Below are positions 22,847-34,660 of a stretch of 64,000 nucleotides of DNA, piece after piece; positions within the stretch are counted from its first letter, which is position 1, and every line of letters starts with the position of its first letter. The DNA is taken from the NCBI GenBank assembly GCA_014218215.1, contig CP043652.1, positions 3,968,001-4,032,000 of the forward strand, in the 5' to 3' direction. The notes below the pieces were generated by a model. The model was not told the DNA's origin, did not search any database, and saw only the letters and a list, made by a program, of their open reading frames with translations. A program made the position numbers and the translations under genes. This DNA comes from Geodermatophilaceae bacterium NBWT11. Its GTDB lineage: Bacteria; Actinomycetota; Actinomycetes; Mycobacteriales; Geodermatophilaceae.

Positions 22847-23973
22847 CCGACCCGGTCACCGCCGAGCAGGCCGCCGCCGCGAGCCGGGCCGCCGCCGCCG
22901 CCGGCCGGGCCGGCTCGACCTCCGCCCGCGAGCTGACCGCCATGGCCCGCGCCCGGGCCCTGGCCTGGGGCGCGCTGGGCACCACCAGCCCCAACCCCGC
23001 GGTGGGCGCCGTCGTCCTGGACGCCGGCGGTGCCGTGGTGGGGGAGGGCGCGACCCGGCCCCCGGGCGGCCCGCACGCCGAGGTCGTCGCGCTCGCGCAG
23101 GCCGGCGACCGGGCCCGCGGCGGCACCGCCGTGGTCACCCTCGAGCCGTGCGCACACACCGGACGCACCGGCCCCTGCGCCGACGCGCTGCTGGCCGCCG
23201 GGGTCGCCCGCGTCGTGGTCGCCGTCCCGGAGCCGACGTCGCTGGCCGGCGGCGGGGTGCAGCGGCTGCGGGACGCCGGCGTCCAGGTCGTCGTCGGGGT
23301 CGAGCAGCAGCAGGCCGAGGACGGCGCCCTCGCCCCGTGGCTGGTCGGCGTCCGGGAGCACCGGCCCCAGGTGGTCTGGAAGACCGCCAGCACGCTGGAC
23401 GGCCGGGTCGCGGCCGCCGACGGCACCAGCCGCTGGATCACCGGTCCGGTGGCCCGCGCCGCGGTGCACCGGCTGCGCGCGACCTGCGACGCCGTCCTCG
23501 TCGGGTCGGGCACGGTGCTCACCGACGACCCCCAGCTCACCGTCCGCGACGACGACGGGCACGACGTGGCGCACCAGCCGCTGCGGGTCGTGCTGGACCG
23601 CCGCGGCCGGGTGCCCGCCGGCGCCCGGGTGCGCGACGACGCCGCCCGCACCCACCTCAGCACCGCCACCGAGCCGGCCGCACTCCTCGCCGAGCTCTGG
23701 GACCTCGACGTCCGGCGGGTGCTGCTGGAGGGCGGCCCCACGCTCGCCGCGGCCTTCCTGCAGGCAGGGCTGGTCGACGAGCTCGTGCTGCACCTGGCAC
23801 CGCAGCTGCTGGGCGCCGGGCCCTCCCTGGTCGGCGACCTGGGAATCACCACGATGGCCGCGGCGCTGCAGCTCGAGACCCTGGACGTCACCCCCCTCGG
23901 GAGGGACGTGCAGGTACGACTCCGGCCCACCCGGCACACTGGTGGACCGGACCAGACGGAAGAAGGCAGCTGA
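22843..23973 (+). CDS. ribD: Riboflavin biosynthesis deaminase/reductase
   Basis: A 376-residue bifunctional enzyme for the second and third riboflavin steps. The deaminase domain has the zinc motif PHAEVVAL and [11 protein letters not shown]. The NADPH-dependent reductase domain follows with [18 protein letters not shown] and LEGGPTLA. An Ala-rich extension of about 35 residues precedes the deaminase. The GTG start overlaps rpe, and the extension may be shorter in reality if translation begins at the in-frame ATG at [10 protein letters not shown]. Confidence 0.95.
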   Translation: MTDPVTAEQAAAASRAAAAAGRAGSTSARELTAMARARALAWGALGTTSPNPAVGAVVLDAGGAVVGEGATRPPGGPHAEVVALAQAGDRARGGTAVVTLEPCAHTGRTGPCADALLAAGVARVVVAVPEPTSLAGGGVQRLRDAGVQVVVGVEQQQAEDGALAPWLVGVREHRPQVVWKTASTLDGRVAAADGTSRWITGPVARAAVHRLRATCDAVLVGSGTVLTDDPQLTVRDDDGHDVAHQPLRVVLDRRGRVPAGARVRDDAARTHLSTATEPAALLAELWDLDVRRVLLEGGPTLAAAFLQAGLVDELVLHLAPQLLGAGPSLVGDLGITTMAAALQLETLDVTPLGRDVQVRLRPTRHTGGPDQTEEGS

Positions 23974-23974
23974 C

Positions 23975-26674
<2,700 letters not shown>

Positions 26675-26699
26675 TCCACCACCTCTAGGAGCTCCTGCA

Positions 26700-27563
26700 G
26701 TGCTGCGCGTCGCCGTCCCGAACAAGGGCGTCCTGTCCGAACCCGCAGCCGAGATGCTGTCCGAGAGCGGCTACCGCCAGCGCCGGAGCACCAAGGACCT
26801 CGCGGTCTACGACCCGGACAGCGACACCGAGTTCTTCTACCTGCGCCCGCGGGACATCGCCGTCTACGTCGCCGCCGGCACGCTGGACGTCGGGATCACC
26901 GGCCGGGACATGCTGCTGGAGACCACCCCGGCCGACACCGACTCACCCGCGGTCGAGGTCATGCCGCTGGGCTTCGGCCGGTCCTCCTTCCGGTTCGCCA
27001 GCCCGCTGGACGCCGGGATCGAGAGCATCGACGCGCTCGCTGGCAAGCGGATCGCCACGGCCTACCCGGTGGTGCTCGAGCGGTTCCTGGCCGAGTCCGG
27101 CATCGACGCCGCGGTGGTCAAGCTCGACGGTGCGGTCGAGACCGCCTGCCGGCTAGGTGTCGCGGACGCGGTCTGCGACGTCGTCGAGACCGGGACGACG
27201 CTGCGTCAGGCCGGCCTGCACGTCATCGGCGACCCGGTGCTCACCAGCGAGGCGATCCTGGTACGCCGGGCCGGTGCGGAGGAGAACCCGGCCGTGGCCC
27301 AGCTGCAGCGCCGGCTCAAGGGCGTCCTGGTCGCCCGGCAGTACGTGATGCTCGACTACGACTGCCCCGACGACCTGCTGGAGCGGGCCACCGCGATCAC
27401 CCCCGGGCTCGAGGGCCCCACCGTGAGCCGGCTGCAGACCCCGGGTTGGTCCGCCGTCCGGGCGATGGTGCCCCAGGGCGACACCAACCGGTTGATGGAC
27501 GAGCTCTGGGACCTCGGCGCCCGCGCCATCCTGGTGACCTCGATCCACGCCTGCCGCATCTGA
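26700..27563 (+). CDS. hisG: ATP phosphoribosyltransferase, long form
   Basis: A 287-residue HisG that joins ATP and PRPP in the committed step of histidine synthesis. Residues 1-205 form the two-lobed catalytic part, with VPNKGVLSEPA and the PRPP loop DVVETGTTLRQAGL. The last 75 or so residues form the ACT-like domain for histidine feedback inhibition, so no HisZ partner is needed. The GTG start has an AGGAG element about ten bases upstream. The gene ends in front of a long bidirectional hairpin. Confidence 0.97.
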   Translation: MLRVAVPNKGVLSEPAAEMLSESGYRQRRSTKDLAVYDPDSDTEFFYLRPRDIAVYVAAGTLDVGITGRDMLLETTPADTDSPAVEVMPLGFGRSSFRFASPLDAGIESIDALAGKRIATAYPVVLERFLAESGIDAAVVKLDGAVETACRLGVADAVCDVVETGTTLRQAGLHVIGDPVLTSEAILVRRAGAEENPAVAQLQRRLKGVLVARQYVMLDYDCPDDLLERATAITPGLEGPTVSRLQTPGWSAVRAMVPQGDTNRLMDELWDLGARAILVTSIHACRI

Positions 27564-27579
27564 CCCCACCACCTGCAAC

Positions 27580-27620
27580 AAGCGCCCTTCTCGTCAGGAC
27601 TCCTGACGAGAAGGGCGCTT
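27580..27620. terminator. Perfect 20-bp inverted repeat between convergent genes
   Basis: Left arm 27580-27599 (AAGCGCCCTTCTCGTCAGGA), a one-base centre at 27600, and a right arm 27601-27620 that is its exact reverse complement. In RNA the stem would be about 18 bp with a five-base loop. It sits between the hisG stop (27563) and the stop of the opposing MFS gene (27636), with short T-rich flanks (TTCTCGTT). It fits a bidirectional terminator and is longer than most. Confidence 0.75.
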
Positions 27621-27635
27621 CTCGTTCGTGCCGGG

Positions 27636-28868
27636 TCAGCTGACGCGGAGCCGGTGGACGCCGACGGCGAGCAGGACGGCGATGCCGCCGACGACGGCCA
27701 CGGCGGCGGGGATGCCCGACAGCGCGCCGGACAGCGCGATCACCAGCAGCGGGCAGAGGAACTCACCCAGGAAGAGCGCGGCGGTGAAGCGGCCGGTGCC
27801 ACGGCCCCGCTCGGCGAATGACAGCCGGGAGACCACCCAGGTCAGCAGGCTGGGCAGCATCAGCCCGGTGCCCGCACTGGCGACGACTGCGCCGAGCACC
27901 GCGACCGGGACGACGGGCGCCAGGCCCATGACGAGCAGGCCGAGACCGGCCAGACCGAACGCGACCGGCAGCAGGAAGCCGGGTCCGCGGTGCACGACCC
28001 GGGAGAAGGACGCGGCACCGGCCGCGGTGGCCAGCGAGGCCAGGGCGGCCAGTCCGCCGATCGTGGCCGTGGCGGTGACGCCGAGGGCGTCCAGCACGAA
28101 GGAGAGCTCGACGATCGGGGTGTAGAAGACCACGCCACCGACGAGGGTCACGCCCAGCGGCAGCAGCATCGAGCGCCAGGGGAGCGGCGGCAGGGCGGCG
28201 TCGGCGGCGGTGCGCACCGGGGCGGTGGGGGTCCACAGCCGCCAGGCGGCCAGCGCGGCGAGCGGCAGGCCGACCAGGTACAGCCAGAACGGGGTGCGCC
28301 AGTCGTTGCTGCCCAGCGCCCCGCCCAGGCCGAAGAACACGGTGGCGGCCAGCGTGGTGACGATGGTCTGCAGGCCGAAGAGCTTGGCCCGGCGTGCACC
28401 GGCGGAGTAGTCGGCGATCAGCGTGGTGCAGCAGGTCATGATCGCGGCCTCGGTGATGCCGACGCCGACCCGGGTGGCCAGGATTGCCGGCAGCGAGTCC
28501 AGCAGCACCGGCGCGGTGCCGACGAGGGCGTAGACGGCGAGCGCGCCGACCAGCAGCCGCTTGCGGCCCACCGCGTCCACCAGCCGCCCGGCGAACGGGG
28601 CGAGCAGTGCGATCAGCAGGGCCGGGGCGGTGAGCACCAAGGGCGCCAGCGCGTCGACCCCGGGGGTGTCGGCGAAGGCCCGCTGCAGGGTGGGCAGCAC
28701 CGGGGACAGCAGCACCGCGCCCAGGATGGGCATGCAGCTGGCCGCCATGAGCAGGGCGATCTCGGTGCGCCCCGCCGGGCGGCCGGTCGCCGGGTGCAGG
28801 GCACCGGTGGCGGCCGGTACGGCGATGGCCGCGGCCCCCGGGACGGGGGCGTCGATGGTCTCGGACAC
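27636..28868 (-). CDS. MFS transporter, drug/metabolite exporter type
   Basis: A 410-residue protein with about twelve hydrophobic helices. The cytoplasmic loop GRLVDAVGRKRLL between helices 2 and 3 is the major facilitator signature, and RVGVGITEAAIMT marks the next helices. This resembles proton-driven exporters of the DHA1 class; the substrate is unknown. I chose the GTG at 28868 (SETIDAPVP), which has a GGAG ribosome site. A longer in-frame extension is low in hydrophobicity and unlikely. It lies downstream of the DUF2877 gene on the same strand. Confidence 0.88.
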   Translation of the reverse strand: MSETIDAPVPGAAAIAVPAATGALHPATGRPAGRTEIALLMAASCMPILGAVLLSPVLPTLQRAFADTPGVDALAPLVLTAPALLIALLAPFAGRLVDAVGRKRLLVGALAVYALVGTAPVLLDSLPAILATRVGVGITEAAIMTCCTTLIADYSAGARRAKLFGLQTIVTTLAATVFFGLGGALGSNDWRTPFWLYLVGLPLAALAAWRLWTPTAPVRTAADAALPPLPWRSMLLPLGVTLVGGVVFYTPIVELSFVLDALGVTATATIGGLAALASLATAAGAASFSRVVHRGPGFLLPVAFGLAGLGLLVMGLAPVVPVAVLGAVVASAGTGLMLPSLLTWVVSRLSFAERGRGTGRFTAALFLGEFLCPLLVIALSGALSGIPAAVAVVGGIAVLLAVGVHRLRVS

Positions 28869-29009
28869 GGGCTGGCTCCAGGTGTCGGGTGCCGGTCGTC
28901 GGTGACGGGCATCACTGGAGCAGGAGTGTGCAGAGCAGGGGGTCGGGGCGGAAATAGATCCGCCGACCCGTGGCATCACCGCCGTGGATGACCACGGCGG
29001 TGCCGGACC

Positions 29010-29999
29010 TCAGCGGACCCGGGTGGTCCGTTCGGCCAGGTCGATCGCGGTGCACAGGCCCAGCGCCATGGCCCGGCCACTGGTCGACCCGGTGGTCAGC
29101 AGCGTGGCGATCGCGGGCTCCAGCGCGCCGTGCCCGACCAGCCCACGGACGACGGCGGCGAACTCCCCGCTGACCCGTCCGGCGGCGGCGTGCTTGAGCA
29201 GCGCCCGGGACAGCTCGGTGGTGCGGCCGGCGGCGAGTGCGTGCACGCCGGCCCCGAAGCGCTCGGCGGCGGGGTGCCCCAGCAGGACCAGACCGGCGAC
29301 GGTGCCGGCGAGGACGTCGTCGCCCGCGGGGGTCAGGCCCGGGCCGAGACCCACGAGCCGGGTCGCGGTGCGCAGCGCGGCGTCCAGGTCGGCCCGGCGG
29401 ACAGCGCCGCGCAGCGCGGCCAGCGGCCCGCTGGGCCCCCCGGGCAGGCCGGGGAGGGTGAAGGAGCTGTGCGGGCCGTCGCCGTAGAGGGTGGTGCGCA
29501 GCGTGCGGACGCCCTCGGGGAGCAGGGACGGCGTGGCACCGGGCAGCTTCGGGCGGGGGTCCCACCAGGCGGCCGCGGACACGGTCAGGTCGCCCACGGT
29601 GAGCCGGCCGGCGCCCACGGTCGCCGGCGCCCCGGACGGGACCGACACCAGGGGACGGCCGTTGGAGGGCCGGGAGAGCACCAGGCCCAGCGGCAGCCGG
29701 GCGGCGTCGGAGGTCAGCACGCCCACGACGTCGGTGCCCTGCGGGGTGGTCACCGACAGGTAGACCGCAGCCGGGACGCTGAGCAGCACCCGGGCCTGGC
29801 GGACCGGACCGCGCAGCAGCTCGGCGACGCCGGTGCTGGCGGCGGCCGGGACGGTGGGTCCGGGACCGCGGGCCGGCCGGCCCGTGCGGGCGGTGGCCTG
29901 GGCCGAGTCGTGCGGGAGCGCGAAGGTGGGCACCCCCACCCGCGCTGCCCGGCCGGGCCGCGTCGGGGGTGACTGGGCGACGGTGTCGGCGGTGCGCAT
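29010..29999 (-). CDS. DUF2877 domain protein (AllH-like)
   Basis: A 329-residue protein whose signature GLGPGLTPAGDD is at residues 217-228, the hallmark of DUF2877. Members of this family, such as AllH, are found with FdrA/AllF and AllG in oxamate carbamoyltransferase, the last step of anaerobic allantoin use. Here no such partners are visible. A Ser/Pro/Gly-rich N-terminal stretch of about 50 residues looks disordered. The ATG has a GGAGG ribosome site. It is divergent from a PucR-type regulator, the classic purine-catabolism activator, so a role in ureide, purine or pyrimidine breakdown is likely. No active site is assigned. Confidence 0.8.
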   Translation of the reverse strand: MRTADTVAQSPPTRPGRAARVGVPTFALPHDSAQATARTGRPARGPGPTVPAAASTGVAELLRGPVRQARVLLSVPAAVYLSVTTPQGTDVVGVLTSDAARLPLGLVLSRPSNGRPLVSVPSGAPATVGAGRLTVGDLTVSAAAWWDPRPKLPGATPSLLPEGVRTLRTTLYGDGPHSSFTLPGLPGGPSGPLAALRGAVRRADLDAALRTATRLVGLGPGLTPAGDDVLAGTVAGLVLLGHPAAERFGAGVHALAAGRTTELSRALLKHAAAGRVSGEFAAVVRGLVGHGALEPAIATLLTTGSTSGRAMALGLCTAIDLAERTTRVR

Positions 30000-30084
30000 G
30001 CAGGACCCTCCGTGGGTGACCGGCGGCCGGGGGCACGGCCTACCATCCGGGCACGGTGACGCCGCCCGGGTCTCGAACCTATGC

Positions 30085-30120
30085 GGCGCGTCGAGCGCCT
30101 CTGTATGGCGGAAGTCGCCA
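30085..30120. promoter_or_regulatory. Candidate PucR operator: two spaced inverted repeats
   Basis: In the 202-bp gap between the divergent DUF2877 and pucR genes lie GGCGC-N5-GCGCC (30085-30099) and TGGCG-N5-CGCCA (30106-30120). Their centres are 21 bp apart, two helical turns, on the same DNA face. A TATGG-containing -10 candidate sits between them. They may be the binding sites of the neighbouring PucR protein; this is inference. Confidence 0.35.
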
Positions 30121-30201
30121 AGAATGGTTCGGGTGGACCGGGCAGCTCTGACAGGATCACCCCTGATCGGGGCAGGTGTGGCGACATGGGGGAGACGACC
30201 A

Positions 30202-32145
30202 GTGACAGAACGTGAGTCCTGGGTGACGCCATCATCGATGGGTCATCGGACGGCTCCGCTGAGTGAGGTGCGGGAGCGGCTGGAGCCGGTGCTCTCCCGG
30301 GTCGCACCCGGTGAGCGGACCGCCTTGGAGGACAGCATGGGGCTGTCGGTCACCCAGCTCCTCGCGCTCACCGACGGCACCCTCGTCGCCGGTTCCTCCG
30401 GGGCCGGCCGGGTGGTCCGTCAGGTCGTCGTCGACGACCCCGCCGACCCGCTGGCCGGCGCCGGACCGGACGTGCTGGTCGTCCTCGGTGCCCGGCTGCC
30501 CCCGGCCGACCCGGCCCAGTGCCGGGCGCTGATCGAGCGGCTGCAGGCCCTCGGCACCGCCGCGCTGGCCTACCGGGACGCGGACGGACCCCCGGCGGTG
30601 CCCGCCGAGGTGCGTGCCGAGGCCGACCGGCGCGGGTTCCCCGTGGTCGCGCTGCCCCGGGCGTCCCGGCTGGACCTCGTCGTCGCCGAGGTCTTCGGCG
30701 CGATCGTGAGCAAGCAGGCCCAGGCGCTGGACCTGGCCAACCGGATGCACAACCAGTTCATCGACGTCGCGCTCACCGGTGGCGGGCTGACCGAGGTCAC
30801 CACCCAGGCCGCGTCCTTCCTCGACGGTGCCGCGGTGCTCGGACTGGGGCCGGACCGCGAGATCGTCACCAGCGCCGGCCCCGCCGAGGACGTCGTCGAG
30901 GTCCGGGACTGGCTGTGGCTGCTCGACGCGGCCGCCGACGACGCGTTCGCCGACCTCGCGCCGTCCCGGCGGTTGTCGGAGAACCGGGCCGACCAGGCCA
31001 TCGTCACCCCGGCCGACGTGCTCGCCGACGCCGACCTCTCCCCGGCCGACGGCATCCTGCTCGTCCCGGGCCACCACGAGCTGCCCGGCGGGGTGGGTGA
31101 GTACGCGGTCGCCCCGATCATGGCCGGGGACCAGCGGCACGGCTGGCTGGTCGCGGTCAACCGGCGCGGACCGATGCTGGTCGGGGCCGGGGCGGTGTTG
31201 GAGCGCGGCGCGGTCATCGCGGCGCTGTCGGAGATCCGGCACCAGGCCGTGCACTCGGTCGAGCTGCGCTTCCAGGGCGACCTGGTGCGCCGCCTGGTCA
31301 GCGGCACCGTCGGGCACACCGAGCGGACGCTGGCCTACACCCGGTCCTTCGGCTGGCGGCTGGACGGCCCGGTCGTCGTCCTGGTCACCGCCACCGAGAC
31401 CGTCGCCGACGCCTCCGCCGACCCCACCCGCGCCCTGGACGTGCTGGACCGGCTGGCCGACGGCTGGCGGTCGGCGATCGACGGCGAGGTCGCCGGGGCC
31501 GCCGTCGCGGGTCTGGCCACCGAGATCGTGACCGTGCTGCCGCTGGACGGCCGTACCGCCGACGAGCTCACCGCCCTGGTCTCGGCCGTGACCGGCCGGG
31601 TCAACGCCCGGCTGCGCCGGGTCGGCCGGGTGCTGGCCACCGGGATCGGCCGCCCCGCCGCCTCGCTGTCGGGGCTGGGCGACGCCCACCAGCAGGCCCA
31701 GCGGGCCCTGCAGGTCGGCCAGGAGATCCACGGCGAGGCCACCGCGACGCACTTCGACCAGCTCGGGGTGTTCCGGCTGCTGTCGCTGATCCCGGACAGC
31801 AACGAGCTGCGGTCCTACGTCGACGAGGTGCTCGGCCCGCTGGCCGACGCCTCCGACGCCGACTCCGCCGACCTTCGGGACACGCTGCGGGTGCTGCTGG
31901 AGACCAACCTCAACGTCGCGGAGTCCGCCCGTCGGCTGCACTTCCACTACAACACCATGCGGTACCGGATCGGGAAGCTGGAACGGATGCTCGGCCCGTT
32001 CACCTCCGACCCGACCCTGCGGCTGAACCTGCTGCTGGCGCTGCACGCGGCCCGGATGCGCGGGCTGGACCAGTCGCACCGGCCGCCGGTGGAGGTCGGC
32101 CCGCTCGTGCTCGACGACGGCCTGGAGGCCCTGACGCAGTTCTGA
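30202..32145 (+). CDS. PucR family transcriptional regulator
   Basis: A 647-residue regulator. The N-terminal part (about 40-170) is the purine-catabolism PucR sensory domain, the middle is a CdaR/GGDEF-like region, and the C-terminus holds a PucR-type helix-turn-helix with LLETNLNVAESARRL followed by HYNTMRYRIGKLERMLG. Such proteins activate catabolic genes in response to small metabolites. The GTG at 30202 is chosen for its GGGGAG element; an ATG at 30238 is a possible shorter start. It is seven bases upstream of the amidohydrolase gene and divergent from DUF2877, both likely targets. Confidence 0.9.
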   Translation: MTERESWVTPSSMGHRTAPLSEVRERLEPVLSRVAPGERTALEDSMGLSVTQLLALTDGTLVAGSSGAGRVVRQVVVDDPADPLAGAGPDVLVVLGARLPPADPAQCRALIERLQALGTAALAYRDADGPPAVPAEVRAEADRRGFPVVALPRASRLDLVVAEVFGAIVSKQAQALDLANRMHNQFIDVALTGGGLTEVTTQAASFLDGAAVLGLGPDREIVTSAGPAEDVVEVRDWLWLLDAAADDAFADLAPSRRLSENRADQAIVTPADVLADADLSPADGILLVPGHHELPGGVGEYAVAPIMAGDQRHGWLVAVNRRGPMLVGAGAVLERGAVIAALSEIRHQAVHSVELRFQGDLVRRLVSGTVGHTERTLAYTRSFGWRLDGPVVVLVTATETVADASADPTRALDVLDRLADGWRSAIDGEVAGAAVAGLATEIVTVLPLDGRTADELTALVSAVTGRVNARLRRVGRVLATGIGRPAASLSGLGDAHQQAQRALQVGQEIHGEATATHFDQLGVFRLLSLIPDSNELRSYVDEVLGPLADASDADSADLRDTLRVLLETNLNVAESARRLHFHYNTMRYRIGKLERMLGPFTSDPTLRLNLLLALHAARMRGLDQSHRPPVEVGPLVLDDGLEALTQF

Positions 32146-32152
32146 AACTCGG

Positions 32153-33382
32153 GTGCGGTGGGATGCCCCCGTGCTGAACCCGGACCTCGTCGTGACCGCC
32201 GCCCGCCTCCGAGACGGGCGGGTGGTCGACGTCCACACCGCCGGGGGGCGGGTCACCGCCCTTGCCCCGGCCGGGGAGCTGCCGCCCCCGACCGGCGTCC
32301 CGGTGGTGGACGCCGCCGGCGGACTGGTGACCGAGCCGTTCGTGGACGGTCACCTGCACCTGGACAAGGTGCGCACGCTGCCCTGGATCGGGGACGCCGC
32401 CCTGCAGGCCTACACCGCCGGCGGGATGGCGGAGTCCGCGGCCAGCATCGACCTGGCCAGCGCGGTCAAGGACCGGTACTCCGTCGAGGCGCTGCTGCCC
32501 GGGGTCCGCGAGGCCCTGGAGCTCGGGGTCACCCACGGGGTGCTGCACGTCCAGGCCTTCGCCGACGTCGACACCGCCGCCGGTCTGGCCGGGGTGCAGG
32601 CCGTGCTCACCGCCCGCGAGGAGTTCCGCGACCGGGTCGACGTCTCGGTGGTGGCCTTCCCGCAGGACGGGCTGCTGCGCGACCCCGGCGCCGCCGAGCT
32701 GGTCGAGCAGGCCATGGCACTGGGGGCCGACGTGGTCGGCGGCATCCCCTGGATCGAGGACGGCGAGGACGACCAGGCCGCGCACGTCGAGTGGGCGTGC
32801 GCGCTGGCCGCCCGGCTGGGCACCCGGGTGGCGATGCTCACCGACGACGCCCCCGACCCCTCCTACGCGACCACGACGATGCTGGCCCACGCGATGGACC
32901 GGCACGGCCTGCGCGGGCGGGGGGTGGCCTGCCACGCCCGGGCGATCGGGCACTACGACACCGCCCGGCAGGACGCGTTCCTGGCACTGGCCCGCGAGGT
33001 CGGGTTGGGCCTGGTGAGCGACCCGCACACCGGGTCGGTGGCGCTGCCGGTGGAGCGGGCGCTGGCCGCCGGGGTGGCCGTGGGTCTCGGCCAGGACGAC
33101 ATCGAGGACGCCTACTACCCGTTCGGCCGGCACAACCTGCTGGAGGTGGCGTTCCTGGCCGCGCACCTGTTGGACATGCGCTCGGCCCCGCAGCTGGAGA
33201 CCCTCGTCGACCTGGTGACGACGTCGGCGGCCCGGGTGCTGGGCCTGACCGACCACGGGCTGCGGGTGGGCGGTCCGGCCGACCTGCTGGTGCACGACGC
33301 CGAGCGGACCGTGGACCTGCTGGCCCGGCACGCCGCGCCGCGGGCGGTCGTCCGCGGCGGGCGGGTGCTCCTCGGGGGCTAG
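32153..33382 (+). CDS. Cytosine-deaminase-like amidohydrolase with altered metal site
   Basis: A 409-residue amidohydrolase of the CodA/AtzC branch. The first metal pair, H67 and H69 in DGHLHLDK, is present, as are H261 in [11 protein letters not shown] and the acidic [13 protein letters not shown] loop. The strand that normally supplies the third metal His followed by Asp-Glu (LHCDE in E. coli CodA) reads MLTDD at 228-232, so the His and the catalytic Glu are replaced by Leu and Asp. The earlier THVD motif reads AFAD. It may deaminate or hydrolyse a nucleobase-like ring, or may have changed chemistry. It follows pucR by seven bases and its TAG stop overlaps that of the opposing DUF998 gene. 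Confidence 0.82.
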   Translation: MRWDAPVLNPDLVVTAARLRDGRVVDVHTAGGRVTALAPAGELPPPTGVPVVDAAGGLVTEPFVDGHLHLDKVRTLPWIGDAALQAYTAGGMAESAASIDLASAVKDRYSVEALLPGVREALELGVTHGVLHVQAFADVDTAAGLAGVQAVLTAREEFRDRVDVSVVAFPQDGLLRDPGAAELVEQAMALGADVVGGIPWIEDGEDDQAAHVEWACALAARLGTRVAMLTDDAPDPSYATTTMLAHAMDRHGLRGRGVACHARAIGHYDTARQDAFLALAREVGLGLVSDPHTGSVALPVERALAAGVAVGLGQDDIEDAYYPFGRHNLLEVAFLAAHLLDMRSAPQLETLVDLVTTSAARVLGLTDHGLRVGGPADLLVHDAERTVDLLARHAAPRAVVRGGRVLLGG

Positions 33383-34230
33383 CGCTGGCGGGGGGTGCGC
33401 CAGGCGCGGTCCTCGTCGAAGTCGTCGTCCTCGTCGGTGTCCTCGGCCGTGGCGGCCACCCGGTCCTGCTCCTTCTTGCGGGCGAGGGCCTCCAGCGCCT
33501 CGTCCCGCTCGCGGGCCCGGTCGAAGGCCTCGGCCCGCTCCAGCTCGCGGCGCTGCCGGCGGGTGAGCGTGCCGTCGTCCCCGTCGGGGGTGGCGACCCG
33601 CCAGTCGTCCTGCTGGCGCCACAGGAGCACGGCCGTGACCGCCAGTGCGACCGGCAGCACGTAGGCGGCCAGCCGCTCGGTGCCGCCCTCGCCGAGCAGC
33701 TGGTGCACCCCGGTGCCGAAGAAGACCGTGCCGATGACGCCGACCAGGCCGAGCAGGGCGACGGCCGTGCCGACGGGCTCCGAACGCGGCCGGATGCCGT
33801 AGGCCAGCGCGATGAGCCCCAGGCCACCCACGAGCAGGTACAGGATCGCGCCGACGGTGTGCAGGGTGCCGCCGGTGTCGGAGGGGAACAGCCCGACCAG
33901 CAGCGTGCCGACCCCGGCCGCCGAGAGCAGCACGGTGGCCAGCCGGCCGCCCAGCCCGATGAGGGCCGGGAGCAGCAGCACGGCGCCGAGGACGATCAGC
34001 ACGGCCTGGGCGATGAAGGAGGCGTTCATCAGCGCAGCGCCGGGGGAGGCCTCGGTGCCCAGGTCGCTGATCACCTGGTCGACCCGGCTGTACCCGGGGA
34101 AGCGGCTGACCGCGACGGTCTCCAGCACGAAGAACTGCAGCGTGAGCAGCCAGGCCAGGCAGCCGACCAGGTAGCGGGTGCGGCTCACCGAGGTCGTGGG
34201 GGCGGGGGTCGGTGCCGGGCTGTCGCTCAC
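33379..34230 (-). CDS. DUF998 family membrane protein
   Basis: A 283-residue integral membrane protein of the DUF998 family. Six or so hydrophobic segments lie in residues 15-210. The conserved early loop [16 protein letters not shown] and [15 protein letters not shown] are typical. A long charged C-terminal tail of about 75 residues ([15 protein letters not shown], then [11 protein letters not shown]) is probably a cytoplasmic coiled coil. The GTG at 34230 gives the start [15 protein letters not shown] hexamer eight bases upstream suggests a leaderless mRNA. It is convergent with the amidohydrolase, sharing CTAG at the two stops. Confidence 0.82.
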   Translation of the reverse strand: MSDSPAPTPAPTTSVSRTRYLVGCLAWLLTLQFFVLETVAVSRFPGYSRVDQVISDLGTEASPGAALMNASFIAQAVLIVLGAVLLLPALIGLGGRLATVLLSAAGVGTLLVGLFPSDTGGTLHTVGAILYLLVGGLGLIALAYGIRPRSEPVGTAVALLGLVGVIGTVFFGTGVHQLLGEGGTERLAAYVLPVALAVTAVLLWRQQDDWRVATPDGDDGTLTRRQRRELERAEAFDRARERDEALEALARKKEQDRVAATAEDTDEDDDFDEDRAWRTPRQR

Positions 34231-34267
34231 GAGGAGCCATGGTCCCAGGGCGCGGCACACTGTGCGC

Positions 34268-34660
34268 ATGGCCGCCCACCCCGCTCCCGACCTGGCAGCG
34301 CAGCTGACCGTGGACGTCGGCAACGGCACCCCGCCCTACGAGCAGGTCCGCGCCCAGGTGGCCGACCTCGTGCACGCCGGGCGGCTCGTCGAGGGGGACA
34401 AGCTGCCCCCGGTGCGGGCGCTGGCCGCCGACCTGGGGATCGCCGCGGGCACGGTGGCCCGGGCCTACGCCGAGCTGGAGACCGACGGCCTGGTCGAGGG
34501 CCGTGGGCGGGCCGGCACGGTGGTCACCGGGGTGGACGGCGACCCGGCGCGGGCCCGGCTCCGCGCCGCAGCCAACCGGCTGGTCACCGCGGCCCGGGCG
34601 GACGACCTGGACGACGCCACGGTGCTCGCCGTCGTGCACGACGCGCTGACCGCCCGGTGA
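34268..34660 (+). CDS. GntR family regulator (YtrA-like, short)
   Basis: A 130-residue regulator with an N-terminal winged helix-turn-helix: [17 protein letters not shown], then [31 protein letters not shown]. Only a short helical tail follows, as in YhcF/YtrA-type GntR proteins that usually control a neighbouring transporter. The ATG at 34268 is six bases after a CACACT hexamer, consistent with leaderless transcription. It overlaps the YnfA-like gene by 4 bp and is divergent from DUF998 (37 bp apart), so either may be its target. Confidence 0.9.
   Translation: MAAHPAPDLAAQLTVDVGNGTPPYEQVRAQVADLVHAGRLVEGDKLPPVRALAADLGIAAGTVARAYAELETDGLVEGRGRAGTVVTGVDGDPARARLRAAANRLVTAARADDLDDATVLAVVHDALTAR

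Noticed and set aside
27580-27620. The palindrome considered as a CRISPR repeat or transposon end
   Set aside because: It occurs once, with no spacers, transposase or target-site duplication visible.
28869-28979. N-terminal extension of the MFS exporter to 28979
   Set aside because: The extra 37 residues are Ser/Pro/Arg-rich and non-hydrophobic, while the GTG at 28868 has a GGAG ribosome site.
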